Below, piece after piece: positions 37,769-48,166 of a stretch of 64,000 nt of DNA. The notes beneath the pieces were generated by a model. That model was not told where the DNA came from. It did not search any database and saw nothing but the letters and a program-made list of their open reading frames with translations. The stretch comes from Limimaricola variabilis (GTDB taxonomy: Bacteria > Pseudomonadota > Alphaproteobacteria > Rhodobacterales > Rhodobacteraceae): positions 124,001 through 188,000 of the forward strand of contig NZ_JACIBX010000005.1 of NCBI RefSeq assembly GCF_014195545.1. The letters run 5' to 3'. The position numbers and the translations under genes were made by a program. Every line of letters starts with the position of its first letter. Position 1 is the stretch's first letter.

Positions 37769-39313
37769 ATGGACCTCTTCGAAGACGACGCGCCCGAGCG
37801 GGGCGGCAACGCGCATGAGTTCACCGTCTCCGAGATCTCGGGGGCGGTGAAGAAGACCATCGAGGGCGAGTTCGGCCATGTCCGCGTGCGCGGTGAGGTC
37901 GGTCGCGTCACCGTGGCACGCACCGGCCACATGTATTTCGACCTCAAGGATGACCGTTCGGTGCTCGCCAGCGTGAGCTGGAAGGGCCAGGTCGCCAAGC
38001 TCACCCACCGCCCCGAGGAGGGCATGGAGGTCATCGCCACCGGCCGGATGACGACCTTCGGACCGCAGTCACGATATCAGCTCAATGTTGAGGACGTGGT
38101 GCCGGCGGGGGCCGGCGCGTTGATGGCGATGCTGGAAAAGCGGCGGCAGGCGCTCGCCGCCGAGGGGCTCTTCGACGCGGGGCGCAAGCAGCCCATTCCC
38201 TACCTGCCGGAGATCATCGGTGTCGTGACCTCGCCCACCGGCGCGGTGATCCGCGATATCCTGCACCGGCTGCGCGACCGCTTTCCGCGCAAGGTGCTGG
38301 TCTGGCCGGTGGCGGTGCAGGGCAAATCCTCGGCGGCCGAGGTGGCCGCCGCCATCCGCGGCTTCAACGCGATGACCCCGGGCGGCGCGCTGCCGCGCCC
38401 CGACCTGCTGATCGTCGCGCGTGGCGGCGGTTCGATCGAGGATCTGTGGGGCTTCAACGAGGAGATCGTGGTCCGCGCCGCCGCCGAAAGCGCGATCCCT
38501 CTGATCTCGGCGGTGGGGCACGAAACCGATACCACGCTGATCGACCATGCGAGCGACCGGCGCGCGCCGACCCCCACCGCCGCCGCCGAGATGGCGGTTC
38601 CGGTGCGTTCCGAGCTTCAGGCCACGGTCGCCCAGTTCGGCGCGCGGCTGGGCCAGTGCTCGCGTGCGGGGCTCGACCGGCGCGCGGAACGGCTGCGCGA
38701 TCTTGCCCGCGGGCTGCCGCGCATGGATGCGCTGCTCGCGCCGTATCAGCAGCGGTTCGACGCGGTCGAAACCCGGTTGCCGGGCGCGCTTCGCGGCGCG
38801 ATCTCGGCCAAGCGGATCGAACTCTCCGAGCACCCGCTGCGCCCCGGTCTCGTCATGCGGCCCTTGGAGCGGAGCCGCGACCGTCTGGCCGCTGTGGCAG
38901 CGCGGCTGCCCGGCGCGCATCAATCGGGCCTCGCGCAGAAACGGCTGCGGCTGACCGGGCTGCGGCTCAATCCGGGCGCACTCGACGCAGCATTGAAGCG
39001 GGAGCGGCGCGATTTCGACCGGTTGGCGGCGCGGCTGCGCCCGGAGCTGGTGCTCGACCGGGTGGGCCGGCTGCGCGAGCGGCTCGCCGCGCTGGAGCGG
39101 CTGCGCGGCACGCTGGGCTACGAGGCGACGCTGGCGCGTGGATATGCGGTGGTGCGCGGCGACGGCCATGTCGTGACCGACCGCGCTTCGGCGCAGGCCG
39201 CGACCTCGCTGGAGATCGAGTTCAGAGACGGGCGGATGCAGGTCGGCCCGGCCTCTGCCAAGCCGCGCCGCGCCACGGTGACCACCCCACCCGAACAGGG
39301 GACGTTGCTCTAG
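37769..39313 (+). CDS. xseA: Exodeoxyribonuclease VII large subunit
   Basis: 514-residue large subunit of exonuclease VII, which degrades single-stranded DNA with XseB. An N-terminal OB fold (HEFTVSEISGAVKKTIEGEFGHVRVRGEV) precedes the catalytic core with IPYLPEIIGVVTSPTGAVIRDI, LIVARGGGSIEDLW and AVGHETDTTLIDHASDRRAPTPTAAAE; a long Arg/Leu-rich coiled-coil region follows. The ATG at 37769 is preceded by AGGGGG. The stop overlaps that of the convergent exported protein by 4 bp. xseB is not in the window. Confidence 0.96.
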   Translation: MDLFEDDAPERGGNAHEFTVSEISGAVKKTIEGEFGHVRVRGEVGRVTVARTGHMYFDLKDDRSVLASVSWKGQVAKLTHRPEEGMEVIATGRMTTFGPQSRYQLNVEDVVPAGAGALMAMLEKRRQALAAEGLFDAGRKQPIPYLPEIIGVVTSPTGAVIRDILHRLRDRFPRKVLVWPVAVQGKSSAAEVAAAIRGFNAMTPGGALPRPDLLIVARGGGSIEDLWGFNEEIVVRAAAESAIPLISAVGHETDTTLIDHASDRRAPTPTAAAEMAVPVRSELQATVAQFGARLGQCSRAGLDRRAERLRDLARGLPRMDALLAPYQQRFDAVETRLPGALRGAISAKRIELSEHPLRPGLVMRPLERSRDRLAAVAARLPGAHQSGLAQKRLRLTGLRLNPGALDAALKRERRDFDRLAARLRPELVLDRVGRLRERLAALERLRGTLGYEATLARGYAVVRGDGHVVTDRASAQAATSLEIEFRDGRMQVGPASAKPRRATVTTPPEQGTLL

Positions 39314-39723
39314 ACGCCGACCTCGGGCTGGCAGGAAAGCGGCGTCTCGCTGTCGCCGGTCTCGTAGATCTGCGGCTGCGCGGGATCGTTGAGGAACTCG
39401 GCCACGATCCGCCCTGCCTCGTCGTAGAAGCGCCAGCATTCCGGGCCGGTGCCATCCTCGTAGGCAAAGCAGATCGCCCCGGCATTGGGATACCATTCGC
39501 CGTCGAGACAACGCCCGTCGAGGAACGACCAAGTCACCTGCCGGTCTGGACCGTAATGCTCCATGCCATAGGGGGCGCCGCCGCTGCGGTAGGTGAGCGT
39601 GCGGCCGGTCACCCGCTCCGCGAATGCCTCGGCGTCGAGCGGCACGCGCTCCTGCGCGGCGGCGGGCAGGGCGATCAGCAGCGTGAGGGCGAGGCGGAGC
39701 AAAACCATGTCCCAGCCTTTCAT
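39310..39723 (-). CDS. Exported hypothetical protein coupled to the AlkB-like gene
   Basis: 137-residue secreted protein with a signal peptide (residues about 1-23, ending PAAA before QERV). The mature domain contains four Cys (CLD, AICF, ECWRF, LSCQ) and aromatic-rich beta-type sequence, for example GMEHYGPDRQVTWSFLDGRC. I do not recognise the family. ATG at 39723 overlaps the upstream AlkB-like stop (ATGA), which supports this start over the ATG at 39708. It is likely folded with disulfides in the periplasm. Confidence 0.72.
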   Translation of the reverse strand: MKGWDMVLLRLALTLLIALPAAAQERVPLDAEAFAERVTGRTLTYRSGGAPYGMEHYGPDRQVTWSFLDGRCLDGEWYPNAGAICFAYEDGTGPECWRFYDEAGRIVAEFLNDPAQPQIYETGDSETPLSCQPEVGV

Positions 39724-40766
39724 TCCGCAGCCTGTCCCGCCAGCCCTTCCATGCGCCCTGCGCGCCATTCCGCCACGCGCGGGTCCATGACGCGTCGCCA
39801 CATCCGTGGCCAGAGTGCCAGGCAGGCCATTACCGGCAGCGACCGCGGCAGCATGGGCGCCGCCTCGGGCAGTTCGAGCGCCGGGTAGGGCCGCATCGGC
39901 CGCGCGTGGTGGTCCGAGTGGCGCGGCGCGTTCAGCATCATCCAGGACGAAACCGGATGCGGACTGTTCCAGCTATGGCGCGCGCCCACCGGTTCGAGTC
40001 TACCGTCGGGGCGCCGGACGCGCTCCAGCCCGTAATGCTGCACGTAATCGGACAGCAGAAGCTGGACCTGCGCGAAGCTCGCCAGGGCCAGATGCGCGGC
40101 GATCCCGCGCCCACCCCCGATCAACGCCGATACTGCCAGCGCCAGCGCGGTGCCACCTGCATAGGCGGCGTAGGGATGGAGGCCTTGTCCCTTCCGCCGC
40201 ACGCGCTCGGCCATGAAACCCTCGCGAAAACCGCCGCGCCAGGCCCTCAGCGCGTAGCGCCAGAACCCCTCACCGCGCCTGGCGGTGGCGGGGTCCTCGC
40301 GGGTCGCCACCCGAACGTGATGGACCAGCGGATGGGCCGAGGCGTGATGGCCGAACAACAGCGAGGCGTAGACGGCGACGCCGAGCCGGCGCGCGCCGCG
40401 CCCGCTGCGATGGATCAGTTCATGGGCATTGGCGTTGCTCACCTGCCCGAGCCAGAGACCGGCGGCGGCGAAGAGGCCTGCCTTTTCCGCCGGGCCGAGC
40501 CAGCCATGCGAGAGGGCCGCCACCGTCGCCGCGAGCAGCGCGAAATGGGCGAGGCCGATGATGCCTGACAGGAGGCCGGAGGCGGGAAACTCGACCCCCA
40601 ACCGGGGCGGCGCGAGCCGTGCCCCGATCTCGTCAAGCAGGGCGGTGAGCAGCGTCATCGCCAGCACCGCGGCCAAGGCCCAGGCACCACCCCAGATGGT
40701 CGCCGCACCGGTCAGCAGCAGGGGCGACAGCGTGGCCGTGGCAAAGGCGAGCGAGGCAGGCGACAT
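39720..40766 (-). CDS. AlkB-like integral-membrane non-haem di-iron oxygenase (alkane monooxygenase / fatty acid desaturase family)
   Basis: 348-residue membrane protein with about six hydrophobic helices and the histidine boxes of membrane di-iron oxygenases: HELIHR, HPLVHHVRVATREDPA and PRHSDHHA. In AlkB the middle box is EHxxGHH; here Glu and Gly are replaced while the histidines remain. The NSPHPVSSWMMLNAPRHSDHH block is strongly AlkB-like. ATG at 40766 follows GGGAA. No rubredoxin gene is adjacent. The substrate (alkane, fatty acyl chain or other lipid) is not determinable. It is coupled to an exported small protein. Confidence 0.83.
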   Translation of the reverse strand: MSPASLAFATATLSPLLLTGAATIWGGAWALAAVLAMTLLTALLDEIGARLAPPRLGVEFPASGLLSGIIGLAHFALLAATVAALSHGWLGPAEKAGLFAAAGLWLGQVSNANAHELIHRSGRGARRLGVAVYASLLFGHHASAHPLVHHVRVATREDPATARRGEGFWRYALRAWRGGFREGFMAERVRRKGQGLHPYAAYAGGTALALAVSALIGGGRGIAAHLALASFAQVQLLLSDYVQHYGLERVRRPDGRLEPVGARHSWNSPHPVSSWMMLNAPRHSDHHARPMRPYPALELPEAAPMLPRSLPVMACLALWPRMWRRVMDPRVAEWRAGRMEGLAGQAAE

Positions 40767-40884
40767 GGGCGATTCCCGGGGCAGGGCACTGGCGCCATCC
40801 TCGCGCGGCCCGCCCTCCCTTTCCAAGACCCCCTGCAAGGGTTAGGTGAAAGGGACCAGACGCGACAGCAGGACCGGACGGCGC

Positions 40885-42108
40885 ATGTCCTTTTTCGGAA
40901 AACTCAAGGATCGGCTCTTCACCTCCTCCTCCAAGCTCGATCGTGGGCTCGAGGAGATCGTCGAGGAGGGGGCGGAGGCCACAGGGCCCGCCGAGACGGC
41001 AGCCGAGCCGTCCCCCGAACCGGTTTCCGAGCCAGCGCCCGAGGCCCGGCCAGAGCCCAGCGCCCCGGCCGGACCCCGTCCAGCAACGCCCGATGCCGAA
41101 CCGCCGGTCGCGCCGCCGGTCACTCCGGGCATGCCCGCCGCGCCGGTGACGCCGCCCGCGCCGCCGGTGCGCGAGCAGCCCGCGCCCGAACCCGTGCCAG
41201 AGCCGGCACCGCAGAAGCCCGGCCTGATCGGTCGCCTGTTCGGCCGGGGTGAGACGGCGGCACCGCGCCGCGAGCTTGACGACGCGATGCTCGAGCGGCT
41301 CGAGGAGCTGTTGATCCAGTCCGACATGGGGGTGGAGACGGCGCTGCGCGTCACCGCCAACATCGCCGAGGGGCGGATGGGCCGGAAGCTGTCGGTGCCC
41401 GAGATCAAGGACCTGCTCGCCGCCGAGATCGCCCGGATCATGGAGCCGGTGGCCAAGCCGATGCCGATTTATGCCAAGACGCCGCAGGTGGTGCTGGTGG
41501 TGGGCGTCAACGGTTCGGGAAAGACCACGACCATCGGCAAGCTCGCGAGCCAGTTCCGCGAGGCCGGCAAGTCGGTGGTGATCGCCGCGGGTGACACCTT
41601 CCGCGCCGCCGCCGTCGAGCAGCTGCAGATCTGGGGCGACCGCGCCGGCGTGCCGGTGATGACCGCGCCGCAGGGCACCGATCCGGCGAGCCTCGCTTTC
41701 GATGCTATGACCAAGGCGCAGGCGGAGGGTGCGGACCTCTTGCTGATCGACACCGCTGGACGGCTGCAGAACCGGCAGGACCTAATGGAGGAACTGTCGA
41801 AGATCGTCCGTGTCATCCGCAAAAAGGACCCCGATGCGCCGCACAACACGCTTCTCGTGCTCGACGCCACAACGGGCCAGAACGCGTTGAGCCAGGTCGA
41901 GATCTTCCGCAATATTGCCGATGTCTCGGGTCTCGTGATGACCAAGCTCGACGGCACGGCCCGTGGCGGCGTGCTGGTGGCGCTGGCGGACCGTTTCGGC
42001 CTGCCGATCCATGCGATCGGCGTGGGCGAGCAGATCGACGATCTCGCGCCGTTCGATCCCGAGGATTTCGCGCGCGCGCTGACCGGGGCGGAAGGCGAGC
42101 TCGCCTAA
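40885..42108 (+). CDS. ftsY: Signal recognition particle receptor FtsY
   Basis: 407-residue SRP receptor GTPase, docking ribosome-nascent chain-SRP complexes at the inner membrane. The N-terminal Pro/Glu-rich acidic A domain (about residues 20-120) precedes the NG domain: GVNGSGKTTTIGKLA (G1), DTFRAAAVEQL, DTAGRLQN (G3) and TKLDGTARGG (G4). The ATG at 40885 gives MSFFGKLKDRL, a typical membrane-targeting start; an in-frame GTG at 40846 is possible. It is divergent from the AlkB-like gene and its stop overlaps the convergent MgtC-family gene. Confidence 0.95.
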   Translation: MSFFGKLKDRLFTSSSKLDRGLEEIVEEGAEATGPAETAAEPSPEPVSEPAPEARPEPSAPAGPRPATPDAEPPVAPPVTPGMPAAPVTPPAPPVREQPAPEPVPEPAPQKPGLIGRLFGRGETAAPRRELDDAMLERLEELLIQSDMGVETALRVTANIAEGRMGRKLSVPEIKDLLAAEIARIMEPVAKPMPIYAKTPQVVLVVGVNGSGKTTTIGKLASQFREAGKSVVIAAGDTFRAAAVEQLQIWGDRAGVPVMTAPQGTDPASLAFDAMTKAQAEGADLLLIDTAGRLQNRQDLMEELSKIVRVIRKKDPDAPHNTLLVLDATTGQNALSQVEIFRNIADVSGLVMTKLDGTARGGVLVALADRFGLPIHAIGVGEQIDDLAPFDPEDFARALTGAEGELA

Positions 42109-42590
42109 TCGTGCCAGCCGAGCATCCGCTCGACTTCGCGCAGCAGCATCAGCACCACCACCACCATCAGGCTCGCCATCGCCGCGAGAGGGATCTGACC
42201 CGCGCCGCATCCGAGGCCCACGGCCCCGGCGAGCCATAGCGACGCGCCGGTGGTGATGTTGCGCACCTCGCCGCGCGCCGTGAAGATGATCCCGGCGGCG
42301 AGGAAGGCCACCCCCGAGGTCACCGCCTCGATCAGGCGCAGCGGGTCGATCCGCTTGTCGTCAGTGCCGCCGAAATCGAGCTGCGTGACCTCCTGCCCCA
42401 GCATCACGAAGAGCGAGGCTGCCAGCCCGACGAGGATATGGGTGCGCAGGCCCGCGGGCTTGCCTCGCCATTCGCGCTCCACCCCGATCAGCCCGGCCAG
42501 AACGATGGCCGCCATCAGCCGCATCGCCGCGACCCATGGGCCGGTGGCGCGGAACCCGGTGGAGAGATCGGCCTGCAGGGCTTCGAGCAT
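42105..42590 (-). CDS. MgtC/SapB family membrane protein
   Basis: 161-residue inner-membrane protein with four to five helices. The MgtC family signature is GLIGVEREWRGKPAGLRTHILVGLAASLFVML near residues 33-64, followed by SGVAFLAAGIIF. In pathogens MgtC adjusts ATP synthase and Mg2+ homeostasis; the role here is unknown and the C-terminal regulatory domain of virulence MgtC is missing. GGGAGA precedes the ATG. Convergent with ftsY, divergent from ispZ. Confidence 0.88.
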   Translation of the reverse strand: MLEALQADLSTGFRATGPWVAAMRLMAAIVLAGLIGVEREWRGKPAGLRTHILVGLAASLFVMLGQEVTQLDFGGTDDKRIDPLRLIEAVTSGVAFLAAGIIFTARGEVRNITTGASLWLAGAVGLGCGAGQIPLAAMASLMVVVVLMLLREVERMLGWHD

Positions 42591-42742
42591 GGGTTTCGGG
42601 TCTCCCTGACGTTTTCGTGACAACGGCGAGGGCGGCTCGACTGTTCCTGCATCGGCGAGACTGGCTTCGCGGCCTCCGAACACCTATGTCTGGCCCCGAC
42701 CGGCTCTGATGCGCCGGGCAGCCGGACGAGGGGACCGCAGGC

Positions 42743-43354
42743 ATGGCGAAACGCGACATCAATCCTTGGCTCAAGCAGGCGCTCGAGCTGGGCCCGACGC
42801 TGGCCTTCTTCCTTGTCTATCTCAGGCTCAAGGACGGCAGCTTCGTGATTGCGGGGACCGAGTATTCGGGCTTCATCCTCGCCACGCTGATCTTCATCCC
42901 GATCCTGCTCGCCGCGATGGGGGCGCTCTGGGCGCTGACCGGGGCATTGAGCCGGATGCAGGTGTTCACCGCCTTCATGGTGATCTTCTTCGGCGGGCTG
43001 ACCGCCTGGTTCAACGACGAGCGGTTCTTCATGATGAAGACCACCATCGTCTACGGCCTGTTCGCGGCAATCCTCGTGACCGGGCTGGTGCTGAAGAAGA
43101 GCTGGCTCGAATGGGTGATGGGCGAGGCACTGCCGATGCGCCACGAGGGCTGGATGCTGCTCACCCGCCGGCTCGCCGCGATGTTCGCGCTTCTGGCCGT
43201 CGCCAACGAGATCGTCTGGCGCACCCAATCCGAAGAGCTTTGGGTCAAGATCGAGACCTTCGCCTTCCCCGCGGCGCTGTTCCTGTTCCTCTGGCTGCAG
43301 ATCGCGAGCCTGCAGCGCTACATGATCGAGCCCGAGGGCAAGGCCGAGGGCTGA
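42743..43354 (+). CDS. ispZ: Septation protein IspZ/YciB family
   Basis: 203-residue polytopic inner-membrane protein of the YciB (intracellular septation protein A) family, associated with the cell-elongation and division machinery. Family blocks include LELGPTLAFFLVYLRL at the start, TALSRMQVFTAF-like GALSRMQVFTAFMV, and the NDERFFMMKTTIVYGLFA segment with FIKMKPT replaced by MMKTT. The C-terminus has NEIVWRTQSEELWV. It has its own promoter region opposite the MgtC gene. It converges with the GST gene (5 bp apart). Confidence 0.9.
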   Translation: MAKRDINPWLKQALELGPTLAFFLVYLRLKDGSFVIAGTEYSGFILATLIFIPILLAAMGALWALTGALSRMQVFTAFMVIFFGGLTAWFNDERFFMMKTTIVYGLFAAILVTGLVLKKSWLEWVMGEALPMRHEGWMLLTRRLAAMFALLAVANEIVWRTQSEELWVKIETFAFPAALFLFLWLQIASLQRYMIEPEGKAEG

Positions 43355-43359
43355 GGCCC

Positions 43360-44061
<702 letters not shown>

Positions 44062-44221
44062 GTCTGCGGTCCTCCTGTGGCGACGGGCGGAGCCTGACCG
44101 CGCACCGCGCCCGATGCAAGCGTGGCCCGCGCTTGACCGAAACCGGGCCGGGGGCTATCGCGGCAGGGAACTGCGGCGCCGGTCACCGCCGGCCAAGACA
44201 ATTAGGCCCGGAGGCCCCGAC

Positions 44222-45397
44222 ATGACCGAGTATCGCAAGCGCACCCGCGCCGTCCACGCCGGCTCCCGCCGCAGCCAGTATGGCGAGGTGAGCGAGGCGA
44301 TCTATATGACGCAGGGCTTCGTCTACGAGACCGCTGAAGCCGCCGAGCAGCGCTTCGTCAAGATCGAGGGCGACGAGTTCATCTACGCCCGCTACGGCAA
44401 CCCGACCGTCAAGATGTTCGAGGACCGGCTCGCCTCGCTGGAGGGCGCCGAGGCCGCCTTCGCCTGCGCCTCCGGCATGGCCGCCGTCAACGGCGCGCTG
44501 ACCTCGATGCTCCGGGCGGGCGACCACGTGGTGTCGAGCCGGGCGCTGTTCGGCTCCTGCCTCTATATCCTTGAGGAGATCCTGCCGCGCTACGGTGTCG
44601 AGGTGAGCTTCGTCGACGGCAAGAACCTCGAAGAATGGAAGGCGGCGATCCGCGCCGACACCAAGGCCGTTTTCTTCGAAAGCGTGTCGAACCCCGCGCT
44701 CGAGGTGGTCGACATCGCCGCCGTGTCCGAGCTGGCCCACGCGGTCGGCGCCAAGGTGGTCTGCGACAACGTTTTTGCCACGCCGGTCTATTCGGATGCG
44801 ATCGCCCAAGGGGCCGATGTCGTCGTCTATTCCGCGACCAAGCATATCGACGGGCAGGGCCGGGCGCTGGGCGGCGTGATCCTGGGCACCGAGGAGCATA
44901 TTCGCGGCGTGGTCGAGCCCTACATGAAGCATACCGGCGGCTCGCTCTCGCCCTTCAGCGCATGGCTGATGCTCAAGGGGCTGGAGACGATCGAGCTGCG
45001 GGTGAAGGCGCAGGCGGAAAGCGCGCAACGCATCGCCGAGGCGCTGTCGCGCGAAGACAAGCTGGCGCATGTCGCCTATCCGGGCCTGCCCGCGCATCCC
45101 CAGCATGATCTGGCAATGCGGCAGATGGGGGCTGGCGGCACCGTCGTGGTGTTCGACGCGGGAAGCCGCGAAGCGGCCTTCCGGCTCTTGAACGCGCTCG
45201 ACATCGTCATCATCTCCAATAACCTCGGCGACGCGAAATCGATCGCGACGCATCCCGCCTCGACCACGCATCAGAGGCTGCCAGAGGCCCAAAAGGCGGC
45301 GCTCGGTATCACGCCGGGGCTGATCCGGCTTTCGGTCGGGCTCGAGGATGCCGAGGATCTGATCGAGGATCTGCGGCAAGCTATTGGTGAAATGTGA
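44222..45397 (+). CDS. metZ: O-succinylhomoserine sulfhydrylase
   Basis: 391-residue Cys/Met metabolism PLP enzyme that forms homocysteine directly from O-succinylhomoserine and sulfide. The PLP lysine is in YSATKHIDGQGR; YARYGNPTVKMFEDRLASLEGAE is the family N-terminal block. The short YGNPT and the TKHIDGQGR motif are the form found in MetZ rather than MetB (TKYLNGHSD). CCGGAGG precedes the ATG at 44222. The leader contains a GC-rich hairpin but no riboswitch I recognise. Confidence 0.92.
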   Translation: MTEYRKRTRAVHAGSRRSQYGEVSEAIYMTQGFVYETAEAAEQRFVKIEGDEFIYARYGNPTVKMFEDRLASLEGAEAAFACASGMAAVNGALTSMLRAGDHVVSSRALFGSCLYILEEILPRYGVEVSFVDGKNLEEWKAAIRADTKAVFFESVSNPALEVVDIAAVSELAHAVGAKVVCDNVFATPVYSDAIAQGADVVVYSATKHIDGQGRALGGVILGTEEHIRGVVEPYMKHTGGSLSPFSAWLMLKGLETIELRVKAQAESAQRIAEALSREDKLAHVAYPGLPAHPQHDLAMRQMGAGGTVVVFDAGSREAAFRLLNALDIVIISNNLGDAKSIATHPASTTHQRLPEAQKAALGITPGLIRLSVGLEDAEDLIEDLRQAIGEM

Positions 45398-45458
45398 ATT
45401 TTGTCTGAAACTGGGCGAAAATGGCTTGACGAAAAGGCTAAGTCTCCCCTCACTATAG

Positions 45459-45474
45459 GTATAGAAAACTATAC
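45459..45474. promoter_or_regulatory. Palindrome upstream of folE2, candidate operator
   Basis: GTATAG and CTATAC form perfect 6-bp arms separated by AAAA, in a markedly AT-rich 110-bp gap, 31 bases before the folE2 start. TTGACG at 45426 could be a -35 element, but the spacing to ACTATA (20 bp) is long. The dyad overlaps or lies just downstream of the expected promoter, a repressor-like position. It is not the Zur-type consensus I know. Confidence 0.5.
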
Positions 45475-45505
45475 TTAAGTAACAGCGCCGCCGGAGGACC
45501 CCATC

Positions 45506-46630
<1,125 letters not shown>

Positions 46631-46717
46631 AGCGGCGGCGCGGCGCGGAAACCACGACGTGGTACCGGGCTGCGCCGCTCGCTTGACAGGGGCGGGGGGC
46701 TGGGCCAACGCTCCCGC

Positions 46718-48166
46718 ATGATCGACCTGCGTCCCGTCGGATACGTCAACGGCCTGCTGCTCTCGGTGCTTGGGCTGACCATGCTGGGCCCGATGCTGGC
46801 GGATCTCGCGGCTGGCAACGGGCATTGGCCGGTCTTCCTCGAGAGCGCCGTGCTGACGCTGCTGACCGGGATGCTGATGGCGCTGTCGTGCCATAACGGC
46901 GTGAAGCCCAAGCTGTCTCTGCGACAGACCTTCCTGCTGACTTCCTCTGTCTGGATCGCGCTGCCGGCCTTCGGCGCGCTGCCTTTCGTGCTCGGCGCCA
47001 CCGACTCGAGCTTCACCGACGCCTTCTTCGAGGCGATGTCGGGCATCACCACAACCGGGGCGACGGTGCTGACCGGGCTCGAGGAGCTGCCGCGTGGCCT
47101 GCTGCTGTGGCGCGGCATCCTGCAGTGGCTGGGCGGCATCGGCATCATCGTCGTCGCGATGGTGTTCCTGCCTGAGCTCAAGGTCGGCGGCATGCAGGTG
47201 TTCCGCTCGGAGGCGTTCGAGACGATGGGCAAGATCCTGCCCCGCGCCGCCGAGATCGCCGCCGGCATCGCGGTGATCTATGTCGGGATGACCCTCGCCT
47301 GCGCGCTGGCCTACATCGCCACCGGGATGGAGCCATTCGATGCGATGGTGCACGCGATGACCACGCTGTCCACCGGCGGGTTCGCGAATACCGATGCCTC
47401 CTTCGGGGCGTATGGGGCGGGACCGCACTATGTCGGCACCCTGTTCATGTTCCTATCGGCGCTGCCCTATGTCCGTTACGTGCAGTTCGCCGCAGGCCAG
47501 CCCCGGCCGCTGTTGCGCGACAGTCAGGTGCGGGACTTCTTTCTAACCATCATGGTCTGCGTACTGCTGATCGCGCTGTCGCTGGCCAATTACAGCCACG
47601 GCTTCACCGAGATCGCGTTCCGCGAGTCGCTGTTCAACGTGGTCTCGATCATGTCCGGCACCGGCTATGCCAGCGCCGACTACATGACCTGGGGCCCGTT
47701 CCCGGTGGCGATGTTCTTCTTCATCGGGCTGATCGGCGGCTGCGCCGGATCGACGGCCTGCTCGGTCAAGATCTTCCGCTACCAGATCCTCTTCGCCTCG
47801 ATCGCCGCGCAGATCCGCAAGATCCACCAGCCGCATGGCGTCTTCACCCCGCGCTATGACGGGCGGCCGGTGCCGCCGGACGTGCTGTCCTCGGTAATGA
47901 GTTTCTTTGTGGTCTTCGTGGTGTCGATCGGCATCACCTCGGTGCTGCTGTCGCTCGCCGGTCTCGACTTCATCACCAGCGTTTCCGGCGCGGCGACGGC
48001 GATCGCCAATGTGGGCCCGGGTCTCGGCCCGATCATCGGCCCCGCGGGCAATTTCCAGCCGCTGCCGGATCCTGCCAAGTGGACGCTTACGCTGGCGATG
48101 TTCGTGGGACGGCTCGAACTTCTGGTTGTGCTGGTCGTCGTCACCCGCGAGTTCTGGCGTCCATGA
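46718..48166 (+). CDS. trkH: TrkH family potassium uptake protein
   Basis: 482-residue K+ channel-like subunit of the Trk system. Four pore loops with the selectivity glycine can be traced, for example MSGITTTGATVLTGL, TLSTGGFANTDAS, MSGTGYASADY and ATAIANVGPGLG. It needs the cytoplasmic NAD-binding TrkA, absent here. The stop overlaps the next gene by 4 bp (ATGA). The ATG has no obvious ribosome site; a TTGACA lies 30 bases upstream, so the leader may be very short. Confidence 0.93.
   Translation: MIDLRPVGYVNGLLLSVLGLTMLGPMLADLAAGNGHWPVFLESAVLTLLTGMLMALSCHNGVKPKLSLRQTFLLTSSVWIALPAFGALPFVLGATDSSFTDAFFEAMSGITTTGATVLTGLEELPRGLLLWRGILQWLGGIGIIVVAMVFLPELKVGGMQVFRSEAFETMGKILPRAAEIAAGIAVIYVGMTLACALAYIATGMEPFDAMVHAMTTLSTGGFANTDASFGAYGAGPHYVGTLFMFLSALPYVRYVQFAAGQPRPLLRDSQVRDFFLTIMVCVLLIALSLANYSHGFTEIAFRESLFNVVSIMSGTGYASADYMTWGPFPVAMFFFIGLIGGCAGSTACSVKIFRYQILFASIAAQIRKIHQPHGVFTPRYDGRPVPPDVLSSVMSFFVVFVVSIGITSVLLSLAGLDFITSVSGAATAIANVGPGLGPIIGPAGNFQPLPDPAKWTLTLAMFVGRLELLVVLVVVTREFWRP

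Noticed and set aside
44100-44221. Possible SAM-type riboswitch in the metZ leader.
   Set aside because: There is a GCCGG/CCGGC hairpin, but I cannot match it to the SAM-II, SAM/SAH or other known conserved cores, so it is not called.
45459-45474. Reading the folE2 palindrome as a Zur box.
   Set aside because: The GTATAG-N4-CTATAC dyad does not match the Zur consensus I know for alphaproteobacteria. It is left as an operator of unknown regulator.
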